From: Lithospermum erythrorhizon | Taxonomy: Eukaryota > Streptophyta > Magnoliopsida > Boraginales > Boraginaceae | Reading direction: 5' to 3' | DNA: 64,000 bases | Assembly: GCA_019722365.1 (NCBI GenBank) | Contig: JADFUC010001889.1 | Location: 3,038,001-3,102,000 of the forward strand | Shown: positions 42,415-55,054 of the stretch, in pieces | How the letters are laid out: each line of letters begins with the position of its first letter | Numbering within the stretch: position 1 is the stretch's first letter | Program-made: the position numbers and the translations under genes | Notes under the pieces: generated by a model | Told to the model about the DNA's origin: nothing | The model's database searches: none | The model's input: only the letters and a program-made list of their open reading frames with translations

Positions 42415-44400
42415 GGGAAAGACTGTTAGTCATTTGGGGTAAAGGATTAAAAAGACATATTAGCGATAAGGATTGGTAATCGAACCTAGCGTCATGTCGG
42501 GGTAGCGGTTGGGTCCTTTTGTAGAAACCCGGCTTTACCACCTCGAGGGTGTGAGAATGTCCTTGAGGCAAGGTTGGGGAATCCATCCACCGGCTCAAAA
42601 CTGTGTTTGCAAAGTCTCGGACTCCTCGAACTCTAGGGCGGTGTAGTCCAAGCAAAAATTGTGGGGGACATCATTGGAGAAGGCATCTTTTCACGAAGAG
42701 AAGAAATACATGCCGCCTTATGGGCCTCGCTTCCCCGACTTTTGAGTACGGCATGTTCTTCATCCCCGGCCGTATGTGGAAATAAATAAATATATACCCG
42801 CGATGGACAGATTGAACATCCTCGCGAGCAGTTCACGCTAAGCGGTACCAGCGGATAAGCGTCCTACTTGGAATCACGATGCATGGTTGCCAGGCAAAGG
42901 ACCTAGGCGGCCAAGGGGCACGACCGATCGCAGAAAGAAGAGAGTCTACAAACGGCGATGCTCTCAGCCGCAGTCCGTAGTTCAAAAACTCCCAGAATAT
43001 TGGAGTGTAGCCCTCTTCCATCGGGCGGTCGGCAGTGCTTTGCCTTGAAAGGAACCACAAATCGACACCGCCGGACTAATTGAATAATGGTCTCGAAGGT
43101 GTCGAAGATGGCCCGTCGCAACCGCACTCTTCATGGTTCTGCTTCGGAACCCCTCGAGGGTCTGGGAGTCCTTCACCCCGGGCTCATTCTGAACAGCCCT
43201 CGGCTAGCTTATTTGATTTGGGAGTTTTGGTTTTGGGCTTCTCTTATTTCTCATTTTGAACAATTTCCTCTTCGATGCAGCGGGGCCAGTAAACAAACAC
43301 CTACACTTTCGTCCCTACCGGGGATCCATGACCCAGCTCTCTGGATTCTATACCTACTTGCGTTATCACCAAATGCGTCGAATAAGGAAAAATGAAAATT
43401 TGCTTAGACGAGTAACATACACGAGGATTAGATGTGCGGGAAAATGGAATTAAACCATTGAAAATATTCGCCCCATTAGGAGCACGAGTCTAACCGTCGT
43501 ACCTCGTGAAAGTTCTACATATTACACCTCCGCCGACAGGGGTTGGTTTCTTTGAGAGTTTTTTCTTGCCATGACGTGTTCTTCTTCTGTGATTTGGGTG
43601 AGAGAGTACAAAGGGAAGTAGGGTTAGTTTGCTCTAGAAAAGACAGAAATGGTGAATAGTTTCGGGAAAATGAAAGAGTAAAAGATAAGACAAAGGGGTA
43701 CCTTTTATGGGAGAAGAGAGAGGAAGATACGGTTGGTCTGGGGAGTTGGGAGGCCAAAAGGATGGGATCAAGTGTTTAATGAACCTATTTAATACCGAAT
43801 ATTCTTGAACCATTTCAAAAAAATGGCGGCACAATAAATTCGGTCATTAAAGGGGGCAATTGGTATAAATAAGAGTTTTCTATTGGGCCATTTATGAGCC
43901 CAATAGAAACTGTAGCATTTATTGAAAGACATTTATGTCTCATTCTTAATATCTTGTGCGTATATAAATGCTACTTGAATTACTACATAAATCTACATAT
44001 GGTTTATTAACAAACGTAATGTCTTTTTACAATCTACTAAAGCTGTTAAGTCTTTATTTCTCGGATAAATTCTAAATTTATTACTTCGGGCGCTTCTTGA
44101 TCGACTTTAATTAAGTGGCTTAGGTACACAGGCAGCATCGAGACACCGGCAACATCCAACATTATGGAATCAAAGACATCTAACAAACTGAGGAGTGAGT
44201 ACGAGCTCGAGTACTTTGGCATGGAGTCGGGGACTCGGCCGTACCACCGACCCAACCCGACCGCTACAAAAGGCCAGCCAGCCCTCGCGAGACTTCGGCG
44301 GGCGGTGGCTTTAGGCCTCGACGTTCGGTGGGCGGAGAGAAGGACATGAGAGAAAAAGGTGACCTCGGCCCCGATCGAAGGGCTTAGCCGAAAATCTGTC

Positions 44401-46080
44401 GCATCGGTATGTGTACCGCTTCTTATGTTATTACGTCCTCAGACAGTCTCTCATACATCTTCGCGTATATGATATGTTATTAAGTCCCGTTGATATAGTA
44501 ACATAATTGTGGTAGTTTTGTTAAAACAAGATTTATGATGTTAATTCTTATAATTAAAGAAATCTAGTAGACATTTGCTTCTGATTTTAGATGATTAAAT
44601 CTCTTATTGAGTTTGGCTTGCCGCCTTATGTTTGTTGTAATCTTAGAGCTCGGATCCTTTATTATATTTTATGCGACGTTCTTTTCTTATCTTATTATTT
44701 ATGCACATTTTTGAATTTTCAAATCTTCGACATATATGATCATATTTGAAGTCTTGTTTACTTTTCCATTGAGATTTTTTTCGAACTCTTATTTAAATGA
44801 CATAGCTTGAATGAAACGAAAAATATAATAGGAAATGAAAAATGTTTCGATATAATTTTATGAAGGGATTTTCGAAAATGTGTGAAAGGAGCGAGGAGCA
44901 AATAAAATACTCCGTATTACATTTTTTAATTACGGCGTGAGATTATCTGTCTCATCCACCTTCTCAAATCTTGACATAGAATGTTAAGACAACATATTAT
45001 ATTACTATAGTGTATTAAGATAGTGAAATTCAATTTTGAAAAAAAAAAATTATCTTTTGTGACATTGTTATTGATGTCTCAAGAAACGAGCCACCAAATG
45101 AAACGGAGATCTCCTCTAGTTAATTACTTTCTCACTTTTTATTATCAAAATATTCCTCTATTTAATTAACGTTTTGGAATTAGGTATTAAGAGGCTTTGT
45201 GTAAATCTTTTATTTACCAATTAGAAAAATATAAATTTGATATCATTTAATTTGATTTTAAAAATATTTTCATAATATTCTTCTTTTACAATTTTTTATA
45301 ATGTACATAAAAATTAAGTGAAAAAGTCAATTAATTTGAAATAAAGTAGTATATAAACTAAGAAACTCAATTAGGAGAATTATTAATTTGTTAACACATT
45401 TTTGAAAATCCGTTTTATAAAATAATAATATCGAATATCCAAATATAGAAACAAAAGAAAAAAGGTGAACAATATTGATGTTGGTAAAAAAAACAGCTTA
45501 ATAAATCCGCAGCTCCTTAATTTGTCTGTTAGGTTTATTGCTTGGATTTAATGTAATTGATTCATTTCAAATTTTAATTTTATATACGCGTGAATATTGT
45601 ATAATATATATACTCACTCTGTCCCAAAATGATTGTCCAGTTTTGAATTTTGATGGAGTTATGAGTGTGAATATGTTGATTTGGCGTGTTCAATTAATTT
45701 TTGTTTGATAGGAGTTTGTGATTGCTGTTGAGGTGACATTTCGTAGATCTTTTGTTTGTTACATGTGTTACGTTGAGTTTTTTAGGGCTGAATGTATCGC
45801 GGTTGAAATTTGTTTTCGTGTAATAATTTACGAAGTGTTAAGTGTCGATTTGCAACGTTGACCAGAAGCTTTGAGGTTCATTGTGCTTTAGATTTTGAAT
45901 CTTGCACTTTCTCCTATGTTGATGTCATTCCGTCTGTGTTAATTTCTAAATCTGCTTGAATTAGAGTACTATTGTGATATAACAAGTTCTCATTCTGGGT
46001 AAAATCTATGTTTTTTGTAATCGATTTGAGATTCCGAGGTTGTAATTTTCTCTGGCTATTCGATATCATGGAATAAACCA
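44401..46080. other. Upstream region of the OGDH gene
   Basis: AT-rich. A single forward Stowaway-like end (ACTCTGTCCCAAAATGATTG, near 45618) is visible, without a matching second end. The 5' UTR and probably a 5' UTR intron of the OGDH gene lie in the right part; a TTTCTTCAG acceptor-like site sits at about 46330. Confidence 0.4.
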
Positions 46081-46240
46081 AAATGGATCATCTATCGTGA
46101 AGTAGTAGACTAGTAGATAGTCTTTGCACTTCACTCTTGGTCCAATTCGATAACAACCTCCTTGTTATCACAGGGTATGGTTGCGTACTATCCCCCATCC
46201 TGCATAGGTGGGAGTATCTTCAGAAGCATTAGGGCATGTT
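46080..46240 (+). mobile_element. Au-like SINE copy
   Basis: The segment AATTCGATAACAACCTCCTT, then CAGGGTATGGTTGCGTACTA, CATCCTGCATAGGTGGGAG and a closing 'cattagggca' parallels the 3' two-thirds of plant Au SINEs (box-B-like, AACAACCTCTT, GGGTAAGGCTGCGTAC, CCTGCATAGCGGGAG, CACCGGG). The box A region is poorly preserved. It lies about 200 bases upstream of the OGDH start codon, probably in a 5' UTR intron. Confidence 0.7.
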
Positions 46241-46435
46241 AATGATTATCATTTAGTGAATTTTGTTTGTGTTATTGTTACGAATATTGACCGAATATTA
46301 CCATAGTACATGTTCTTATAATCTTAATTTTCTTCAGTGCAGAACTTGAATCTAAAGAAGGATTCTTGGCTGCCATTAAGGCTTAAATCTAATTAAGTTG
46401 GAAGTTTCTAATAGCTGTCAATATTATTCAAAGGA

Positions 46436-49400
46436 ATGGCGTGGTTTAGGGCTGGGTCTAGTGTTGCGAAGCTTGCAATTCGAAGAACATTGTCACAGGG
46501 TACATCACATCTGACACGATCACATCTCATTCAGCCACATAATCGGTCATTTCATTCCAGTATTTTTACATCCAAGGGCCAATCTGCTCCTGTTCCCCGA
46601 GCTGTTCCTCTCTCGAAGCTAACAGATAGCTTCTTAGATGGAACCAGCAGTGTTTACCTTGAGGAGCTTCAGCGGGCGTGGGAGCAAGACCCGAACAGTG
46701 TCGACGAGTCATGGGATAACTTCTTCCGCAACTTTGTTGGGCAAGCTGCCTCTTCTCCAGGACTCTCTGGGCAAACAATCCAAGAAAGTATGCGACTTCT
46801 ACTGTTGATTAGAGCTTACCAGGTCAATGGTCACATGAAAGCAAATTTGGATCCACTGGGTCAAGAAGCGAGGACAGTTCCTAATGAGTTGGATCCTTCT
46901 CTGTATGGGTTTACAGAAGAAGATCTTGATAGAGAATTCTTCCTTGGTACTTGGAGGATGGCTGGGTTTTTGTCTGAAAATCGCCCGGTGCAAACCTTGA
47001 GATCGATAGTGACACGGTTGGAACAGGCTTATTGTGGTCATATTGGTTTTGAGTACATGCACATATCTGACCGGGATAAATGTAATTGGTTGAGGGACAG
47101 GATTGAGACTCCAACACCAATGGAGTATAATCGCCAGAGACGTGAAGTTATTCTTGATAGGCTCATATGGAGCACCCAGTTCGAGAACTTCTTGGCTACT
47201 AAGTGGACTGCTGCAAAGAGATTTGGACTTGAAGGATGTGAGACCTTGATTCCTGGTATGAAAGAGATGTTTGATAGATCAGCAGATCTTGGGGTTGAGA
47301 GCATAGTCATTGGAATGTCACACAGAGGAAGACTAAATGTTCTGGGTAATGTTGTTAGGAAGCCACTTCGTCAAATCTTTAGTGAGTTTAGTAGCGGTAT
47401 AAAACCTGTGGATGGGGATGATCTTTACACTGGAACTGGTGATGTCAAGTATCATTTGGGAACTTCTTATGATCGGCCTACTAGGGGAGGAAAAAGAATC
47501 CATTTGTCCTTAGTTGCAAATCCAAGTCATTTGGAAGCTGTGGATACAGTTGTGATTGGAAAAACTAGAGCAAAGCAGTACTTCTCAAATGATGTCGATA
47601 GGACAAAAAACATGGGTATTCTGATCCATGGAGATGGGAGTTTTGCCGGGCAAGGTGTTGTTTATGAGACCCTGCATCTGAGTGCTCTTCCAAATTACAC
47701 TACTGGAGGCACTATACATATTGTGGTTAACAACCAAGTGGCGTTCACAACCGATCCGCAGTCGGGAAGATCTTCTCAGTATTGTACTGATGTTGCCAAA
47801 GCCTTAAGTGTTCCCATTTTCCATGTAAATGGTGATGATGTGGAGGCAGTTGTTCATGCCTGTGAACTTGCTGCTGAGTGGCGCCAGACATTCCATTCAG
47901 ATGTTGTGGTTGATATAGTATGTTACCGTCGTTTTGGGCATAATGAGATTGATGAGCCATCCTTCACCCAGCCTAAAATGTATCAGGTTAGCAACCTGAC
48001 TTGTTTAACAATGTCTGTCAATACTGTTCATAGTGCAGCTGTGATATGTAGAATGTTGATGCTTATTCAAATGTCCTGTAGATTATCCGAAAACATCCGT
48101 CGTCACTGGAGATATATCAGAAGAAGCTTTTAGAAAATGGTCAGGTTGCAAAAGAAGACATGGATAGAATACAGAATAAGGTGAGCTCAATTCTTAATGA
48201 AGAATTCGTGGCTAGCAAGGATTATGTTCCCCAGAAGCGAGACTGGCTTTCAGCCTATTGGTCTGGGTTCAAATCTCCTGCACAGCTTTCTCGCATCCGG
48301 CATACTGGGTATGATATATTAATTTTACTTTACATAATGTTAGGTGTTTGTTGACTTCGTTCTGTCTAGCTAAGTTATTGCCAACATATATGCGTCATCC
48401 TTGCAGTGTGACGCCAGAGATCTTGAAGAATGTGGGCAAAGCAATCACAATGCTTCCGGAAACATTCAAGGCACATCGTGCTGTAAAAAAAATATTTACA
48501 GATCGTGCAAAGATGATTGAGACGGGGGAGGGAATTGACTGGGCAGTTGGAGAAGCACTTGCTTTTGCAACTTTACTTGTTGAAGGAAATCATGTCAGAC
48601 TGAGTGGTCAGGATGTCGAGAGAGGTACCTTTAGTCATCGTCATTCTGTTGTTCATGACCAGGAGACAGGTGAGAATTACTGTCCTCTTGATCATGTCAT
48701 TATGAATCAAGATCCAGAGATGTTCACTGTTAGCAATAGGTAAGTCACCCTCTTTGTTGAGTCTCATAGTCTCATTTGACTACTAACTATTTGTTTTGTA
48801 GTTTTTCTGACCTCTGGTTGGAATAAGAGTAGTTATTGCTACAATGGTAGGGATAGCTATTTTTGGTGGGAAAATAAGTAGCTTTGTGCTGTTGAAAACA
48901 ATGCTTGAAGCACTTCTGGACTAGTTTTTTTTTACTTTTTATATCCTATATTTGTTGGCGTTCCTATATTACTTATTAATTCTTCTTTTCATGCAGCTCT
49001 CTTTCCGAGTTTGGAGTTCTGGGATTTGAGTTAGGTTACTCCATGGAAAACCCGAATTCCTTGGTTCTGTGGGAAGCCCAATTTGGAGATTTTTCAAATG
49101 GAGCACAAGTTATGTTTGATCAATTTATAAGCAGTGGGGAGGCGAAGTGGTTGCGCCAAACTGGGTTAGTTCTACTTTTGCCTCATGGTTATGATGGGCA
49201 GGGTCCTGAGCATTCAAGTGCCCGCTTAGAACGCTTCCTTCAGGTTATCTTCTATGTTCCTTTCTCCAAAAAGCTCTTCACCTCTTGTGCTTTGGATCGA
49301 TAAATTAGTATCACAAATCCTCGTTTCAATCCTCTTTCAATTCTGTTTTTCTGATCCTGCTTATGCCGGTAATGCGCCGGTAATGCTGGCTAACAGTTTG

Positions 49401-52400
49401 AGTTTATCTTGTCCAGTTGTCCTATAAATTCAACTGCAAATGCAGCATGGCCAGAACTTTTCCCAACATTCAGACAGAACATTACCCCCACTATATGATA
49501 GTTTCAAATCAATTTGAAGTATTTCTCATTTCTACGTAGCTAGTTTGGTAAGGGACTGTGGGTATCAAGCTCCCTCCCTGTGGCCCAAGGCAACAGTAAG
49601 GACCACCTTGGGCACACTGCTCATAACCATGCTTTTTCGGGCACAATAGGCTATTTAACTAGTTTGTGCCAACTGTAGTTCACTCTGCACTGTTCTTAAC
49701 ACCACTGCATTGAAACTAGTTTGTGCCAACTGTAGTTCACTCTGCACTGTTCTTAACACCACTGCATTGAAATAGAAAAGTCAGGCGAACATGACTAAGG
49801 ATTTTGTAGTAGATGTGAATGAACAAATACTGCTCAATCAGATATGAGAAGTAAAGGGAGGATGATTGGGGAGAAGGGTACCCGACACTATCGTCTCTGT
49901 GCTTGGAAAAGTATTTGAAGTTTATTTTTCTAATTCTATCTTCTTTATAGTAAATCTTGAGAATAGTATAGCTTCACACGTGATGTTGATGATCCACCTG
50001 ATGTAACATTGTTTGACAAGCTAATTAGATCAATGGGCCACGCGTGATCCACTCACCATTCATAAAAAAATTGGAAAACAGCTTTTCGATTTTTTTCCAA
50101 ATAGATTAGAATCGTCATCAACGAGAACAGACATGTCTCCTTAAATTGAGTTCCCCAGAAAATTAGGAAGCTAACTTTAAACTGAACAGATCCACTGTTT
50201 TTCTGCCTCTACATAATATAGTATTTTCATTTTGTTTCTCGTTCTATTAATTCTGATTGTTTTCTTCACGTCTTACTCATTAATCTAAATTGTTTGGTTG
50301 ATATTTAATCACGCTTCTCCTACAAGTTTTCTTCCTATCAACTAACTGATGTAATTTCTGGTGCAGATGAGTGATGATAACCCCTATGTAATACCTGATA
50401 TGGATCCAACACTTCGAACACAGATTCAGCAATGCAATTGGCAAGTAGTCAATGTGACTACACCTGCAAATTATTTCCATGTCTTGAGACGTCAAGTAAG
50501 TAGAATAAATTATTCTAGTAGAAATTATAAGTTTCCTTGGGACTCTTCATTACACATTCTCTATCTCCCAGATTCACAGGGATTTCCGAAAGCCTCTTGT
50601 TGTGATGTCTCCAAAGAACTTGCTTCGCCATAAGGAGTGCAAGTCCAATCTATCAGAGTTTGATGATGTACAAGGTCATGAAGGTTTTAACAAGCAAGGA
50701 ACCAGGTTCAAGCGTCTGATCAAGGACCAGAATGACCACTCGGATCTGGAGGAGGGCATTAAGCGTCTTGTTCTTTGTTCCGGAAAGGTAATTTATTCCT
50801 CAAATTTTCATATGCAGTCTGCTCTCATACAGAGATAACATGCTTTGACTTTTTAGCTTATTTAGTAAAATAAGGGTAAGTGTACTCTTGGGAGGCTTCA
50901 GCTACGCGATGACATATTTAATCGGAAATGGCAAGCACCTGGAAAGAGGATGTAGAATTTTAGATAATCTGTAGTTTATATTTTTCTTAATATGGTATCT
51001 TAATTTTTTTCTGTGAAGTGCCACAGCACCTCCTTTGCAAAGATGCGACTGCGCCGGCCGCGCTGGTTACATAACATGACGTCAAGGCTTCTCGACTACG
51101 AAGCTTCTCGATAGCGGCCATGATTCTCCGCTATATTGCCGCTGTGGTCGAAGTATAGCGGAAATTTGGGAGTCCGGTTATATATTTTTTTCCCCAAATT
51201 CTTTCAAAACCAAACCCTAACCTCAAAAGTATTTCATTTTGCTATAGCGGAAATTTGGGAGTCCGGTTATATATATTTTTTCCCCCCAAATTCTTTCAAA
51301 AACAAACCCTAACCTCAAAAGTATTTCATTTTTTCTTTTCTCCTTTCTTTCTGCCGCCACAAATCCCCCCCCTCACACCGTCGCTCCTCCACCTCGCCAC
51401 CGCCATGGGATGGTTTCCTCGGTCAACACTCCCCCATAAGTTTATTTCGCTTTTTTCCCTGATTTTTTTTCTTTTTTTTTATAATTTGATAATCCGTTTA
51501 TTAATTTGCTTTATATAATGGTGAATTGGTGGTATATTGATATTGATATATATTTATTAGTTGATTAATTTTACATTTTAATTATTGTTTTTAGTTGGGA
51601 TTAATTTTTACATTTTAATTATTGTTTTTTTTCTGTTTTTTTATGTATTATTAGTTGATTAATTTTACATTTTAACTATTGTTTGTAACTCATATAATAA
51701 TATTGATATGTATTAATTTATATTGATTAATTTATACTTTGTGATATAATGATTAATATTGATATGTATTAATTAATATTGATTAATTTGTACTTTTGAG
51801 AAATATTGATTTTGATGTTATGTAAACATGGAAAAAATTTAACTAAATGTTTACAAGTATTACTAATTTTGTGTCATATATCTATATAAATATGTAATAT
51901 CAGAAACTCCGAAAAGTACCGCTCGACACCGCGTATTGGCCCGCTATAGCTTTGATAGCTTTATTAATTTAAAAACTATTCACAACGCCAAGCCCTTTGG
52001 TTGACTGCCCATTCTTTCTATTTCCCTTTTGAGTAATGGGTGATTATATATGTCACCTGGTTTAACTTGCCAAAATGATTATAACCAATCTCACATTAAG
52101 TTCCTTGAAGCTGTCCAAATTTGAATTGGTTGATTTTTGATTTTGTTTTCCGCTTTGAATTCTGCAGGTTTATTATGAGCTTGATGAAGAGAGGAGAAAA
52201 GTTGATAGAAAGGATGTTGCCATTTGCAGGGTGGAGCAGCTTTGTCCTTTCCCATATGACCTCATTCAGCGCGAATTGAAAAGATATCCAAGTATGTTCG
52301 ACAAACGTGTTTATTTCTTATTCCTCAGGCCAACCATTTTAGTTCGTTACATGTAAATGTAAATGTGTTTTTTACTTCATTAATTTAATAGTTCTTAGAT

Positions 52401-52699
52401 CCATGATTCCATTTTAATCAAGGAAAAAAGGTTAATCGCATATCTTCTTTTCTCTCTTAGATGCGGAGATAGTTTGGTGCCAAGAAGAGCCAATGAACAT
52501 GGGTGCTTACCAATACATTACGCCTCGCCTATGCACTGCAATGAAGGCAGTGGGCAGGGGCAATATAGATGATATCAAATATTCTGGTCGTCCTCCATCC
52601 GCTGCCACAGCCACTGGTTTCATTACAGCTCACGGGAAAGAGCAGACCGAGCTTGTCCAGAAGGCCTTGCAACGGGATCCGATTGACTATCCACTTTAG
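46436..52699 (+). CDS. 2-oxoglutarate dehydrogenase E1 component, mitochondrial
   Basis: This thiamine-diphosphate enzyme decarboxylates 2-oxoglutarate in the TCA cycle and passes the succinyl group to the E2 lipoyl domain in the matrix. Eight exons join in frame: 46436-47986, 48082-48308, 48407-48739, 48997-49243, 50367-50495, 50572-50787, 52168-52291 and 52461-52699 (1021 aa, as in other plants). An Arg/Ser-rich transit peptide covers about the first 50 residues. The E1 N-terminal motif [20 protein letters not shown] follows. ThDP-binding GDG (399-401) and NN (432-433) lie in [10 protein letters not shown] and VVNNQVAF. The transketolase-like part contains [20 protein letters not shown] and [20 protein letters not shown]. 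The C-terminal part has [19 protein letters not shown] and ends PIDYPL. Intron 6 (1380 bases) carries a repeat-rich insertion. Confidence 0.97.
49657..49770. repeat. Perfect 57-bp tandem duplication in OGDH intron 4
   Basis: The unit beginning AACTAGTTTGTGCCAACTGT is present at 49657-49713 and again at 49714-49770 with no difference seen. It lies inside the intron between exons 4 and 5. Confidence 0.9.
51040..51985. repeat. Repeat-rich insertion in OGDH intron 6
   Basis: A GC-rich start (CGACTGCGCCGGCCGCGC, about 51045) is followed by several TATAGCGG/CCGCTATA motifs, an 89-bp tandem duplication (units at 51154 and 51243, containing GGAAATTTGGGAGTCCGG and AACCCTAACCTCAAAAG), a C-rich tract, then a long AT-rich tract of 'tattgatatgtattaatt' repeats, and it ends near GCCCGCTATAGC (51950). 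The matching GCTATAGC motifs at both sides suggest one inserted element, family unknown. Confidence 0.55.
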
Positions 52700-55030
52700 A
52701 CCATCATACTTGAAGATAGTTTTTTGTTTAGCCATTATATAGGCTGCCTAAAAGAAGTCTGTATTTAGTCATTTAGTGGTGATTTAAGCATGGCACTTTG
52801 AAGTTTGAACCCAGTGGTGCCCTCGGACACCGCATCGTTTTGATTCTTTAGTCGGCTGCCTACAAATAAATACACACTGAATTTTGAGGGATTACATGTG
52901 AACTTAAAGATTCTTATAGGGGCTTAAGCACATGGTCAAATTCTACAATTTTGCTAGTCATGAACTCACAGTCAAATGGTCAATGACTACACGTTGAGTA
53001 CATTTTTCACTATTGCTCATTTGCAGTGCGACAAAACAATGGTTTGCAGATATACCCGTTTTTGTTCTGGATTGTAGTAAGCAAACCAATTGTTATCTCA
53101 TTAAGTTGGGCCGGCTATACTGGATGATAATGTGTTAAATAATTTTCCTTAAGAATGAATATTTACTTATATTACTTTTTAAGCAGGGGACTATTTTTTA
53201 TATTTTTTTTGCAAATTTCAACTTTGTATTAAACTAAACCTCCAATCTATACATATATGTTAATTTCAGTATTTCTAACTATTCTTTTCCAGCTATTTAC
53301 ACAATTTCTAACACTATGAATACATTTGGTAGCTACTTGACTAGCATTTGGCTCCAAACTATCAAACACTTTGTTGTTCCTACCCATGAAAATATGATAG
53401 ATAGATTGCAGTTGCTACACACAGTGAGCCTGCTTTTGAAAGACTTCCCCAAGATCCATTCTGCCTCTTCATTCCAGGACTTTCCTGAATTATTATGACA
53501 TCTGAGCCAAACCATACTAGTGTATCTTCTCCTCCTCTATTCAGACAAGTAGAAAAATCCTTCCTTCCTCTGCTATGATATCTACCTTTGGGCCATTTGA
53601 TTCTGAGAAGACTGATATCTCTTTCATTCAACAATAATCTCATTTTGATGTCAGTTATCATGAAGGAAGTTTGTTGTTGTTGACACATGCTAAGGTTCCA
53701 CTCAAGATCTCCAGTGATTAACTGATGATGTTCATTATTTCATCATATATATGGAACCATAATTTAGGAGTCTCTTACTTTATGTTAACGAAGAGAAGCT
53801 TCTATGCTGTCACTACTATTACTTATGAATTCATGTTAGTCATCACTCATCAGTGTAGGATGCATTCAGTTTTCTTGGAAGGTAAAAATTATATTTAGGT
53901 GGAATAAAAATTAGACGAATATAAGAGTGAAAATTGTTGTTCATGAGTTGTACCTAAAACTAAGTAATAATATGGCAACCAAATTCTAACCTGTTTGTTT
54001 CATATGTTCTAGGGTATTGAACATGAGATAGTCGAGTCCGTTTTTTGGTACTCTGTAATTTCAACACACAATTAATACACATCACAAACATTAACCTATC
54101 TTCTAGTTTATTTCCTTCTATTGATTCAAATTAATACCCAAATCATAAAATATAAGAAATTTATTTTTCATATGTTCTAGTTTATTTTAAATTATAAAAT
54201 ATAAGAAATTTATTTAAGAGAATCAGCACTTACAAAATCAAAATAAAAAATTTATGTAATAATATTATTATGAAGTAAAAAATAAAACACACATAAAAAT
54301 ATATATTAAAATATAAAAAATATATATAAAATTATAAACTAGAACAACTAACCATCAAAATCAAAGATGAATTAATAACCACAAAATGGACGAGGCTTAA
54401 AATCAGTCAATCATTATTGCTGTTCATCACAAGAACTGCACTAAATAATCTATCTGTTAAATACTCCATTATTGGTTTGTGCAAATACATTGATGGATAA
54501 GTTAAATTGGCATTAAATCAGAGAATATTAACCACAATTTTACAAAAACATGGTTAATGAACATTAATCACGTACAAATACATTTATGGCTAAATCGATA
54601 TTACTTCAAAAATACTTCCTCCGTTTTATTTTGAGTTCTAGCAATTTTCAAGCAATTAATAAAATTAAAAGTAGTGAAAAATTACATCGAAAATACTAAC
54701 GACAATCATTTAAACCATTTCATTGGTTGGTTGATATTTCATGAATAAAATTAGTCAAAAAGTACATCGAAACGTGAAACTACAACTTTCTATGGTAAGA
54801 GGACATATTTTGAAACAAAAATTTAGGCTTGGGTGCATGACACAAAAAAATGGAGGGAAAGTATTAACTACAATGATGACTAAAATATCGAACGAATCTA
54901 AAAACACCCACGCATACAAATTATGGAAAAAAATGACAAGGAAAATAAGCAAAAGCAAAGAAACAAAATTTAATATTAACATCTAAAAACAAATGAAGAT
55001 ATCAGACTATGTTTTCTCATTCACCACAAG
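52700..55030. other. 3' side of OGDH and intergenic DNA, no gene seen
   Basis: OGDH 3' UTR, then AT-rich DNA. 54150-54360 is an A/T low-complexity tract. A Stowaway-like phrase (ACTTCCTCCGTTTTATTTTG) lies near 54612. Short open frames at 53380-53690 and 54741-54986 look random. Confidence 0.4.
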
Positions 55031-55054
55031 TAGCTCGTGAACGGATCAACCATA

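Larger units (their letters stand above)
41090..44400 (-). mobile_element. Remnant of a gypsy-type transposon gag-like gene (PF04195-like)
   Basis: GC-rich compared with the flanks. On the minus strand, about 43060-42835 translates to EGYTPIFWEFLNYGLRLRAS followed by PFVDSLLSAIGRAP, close to the N-terminal domain of plant 'putative gypsy type transposon' proteins. Then 42655-42401 (FANTVLSRWMDSP) and 42414-41830, a charged linker, follow, and 41725-41560 is a heptad-rich Glu/Lys/Arg coiled coil (EREKSSIGDSIRRIREERDS). Frameshifts and stops separate the parts. No polymerase genes or paired LTRs were found, so this is a decayed or non-autonomous copy. Confidence 0.65.

Noticed and set aside
51255..51518. 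87-codon Phe/Pro-rich open frame
   Set aside because: It sits in the repeat insertion of OGDH intron 6 and reflects T/C-rich tracts.
54741..54986. 81-codon Lys-rich open frame
   Set aside because: Low-complexity AT-rich translation; it lies next to a Stowaway-like fragment and no family fits.
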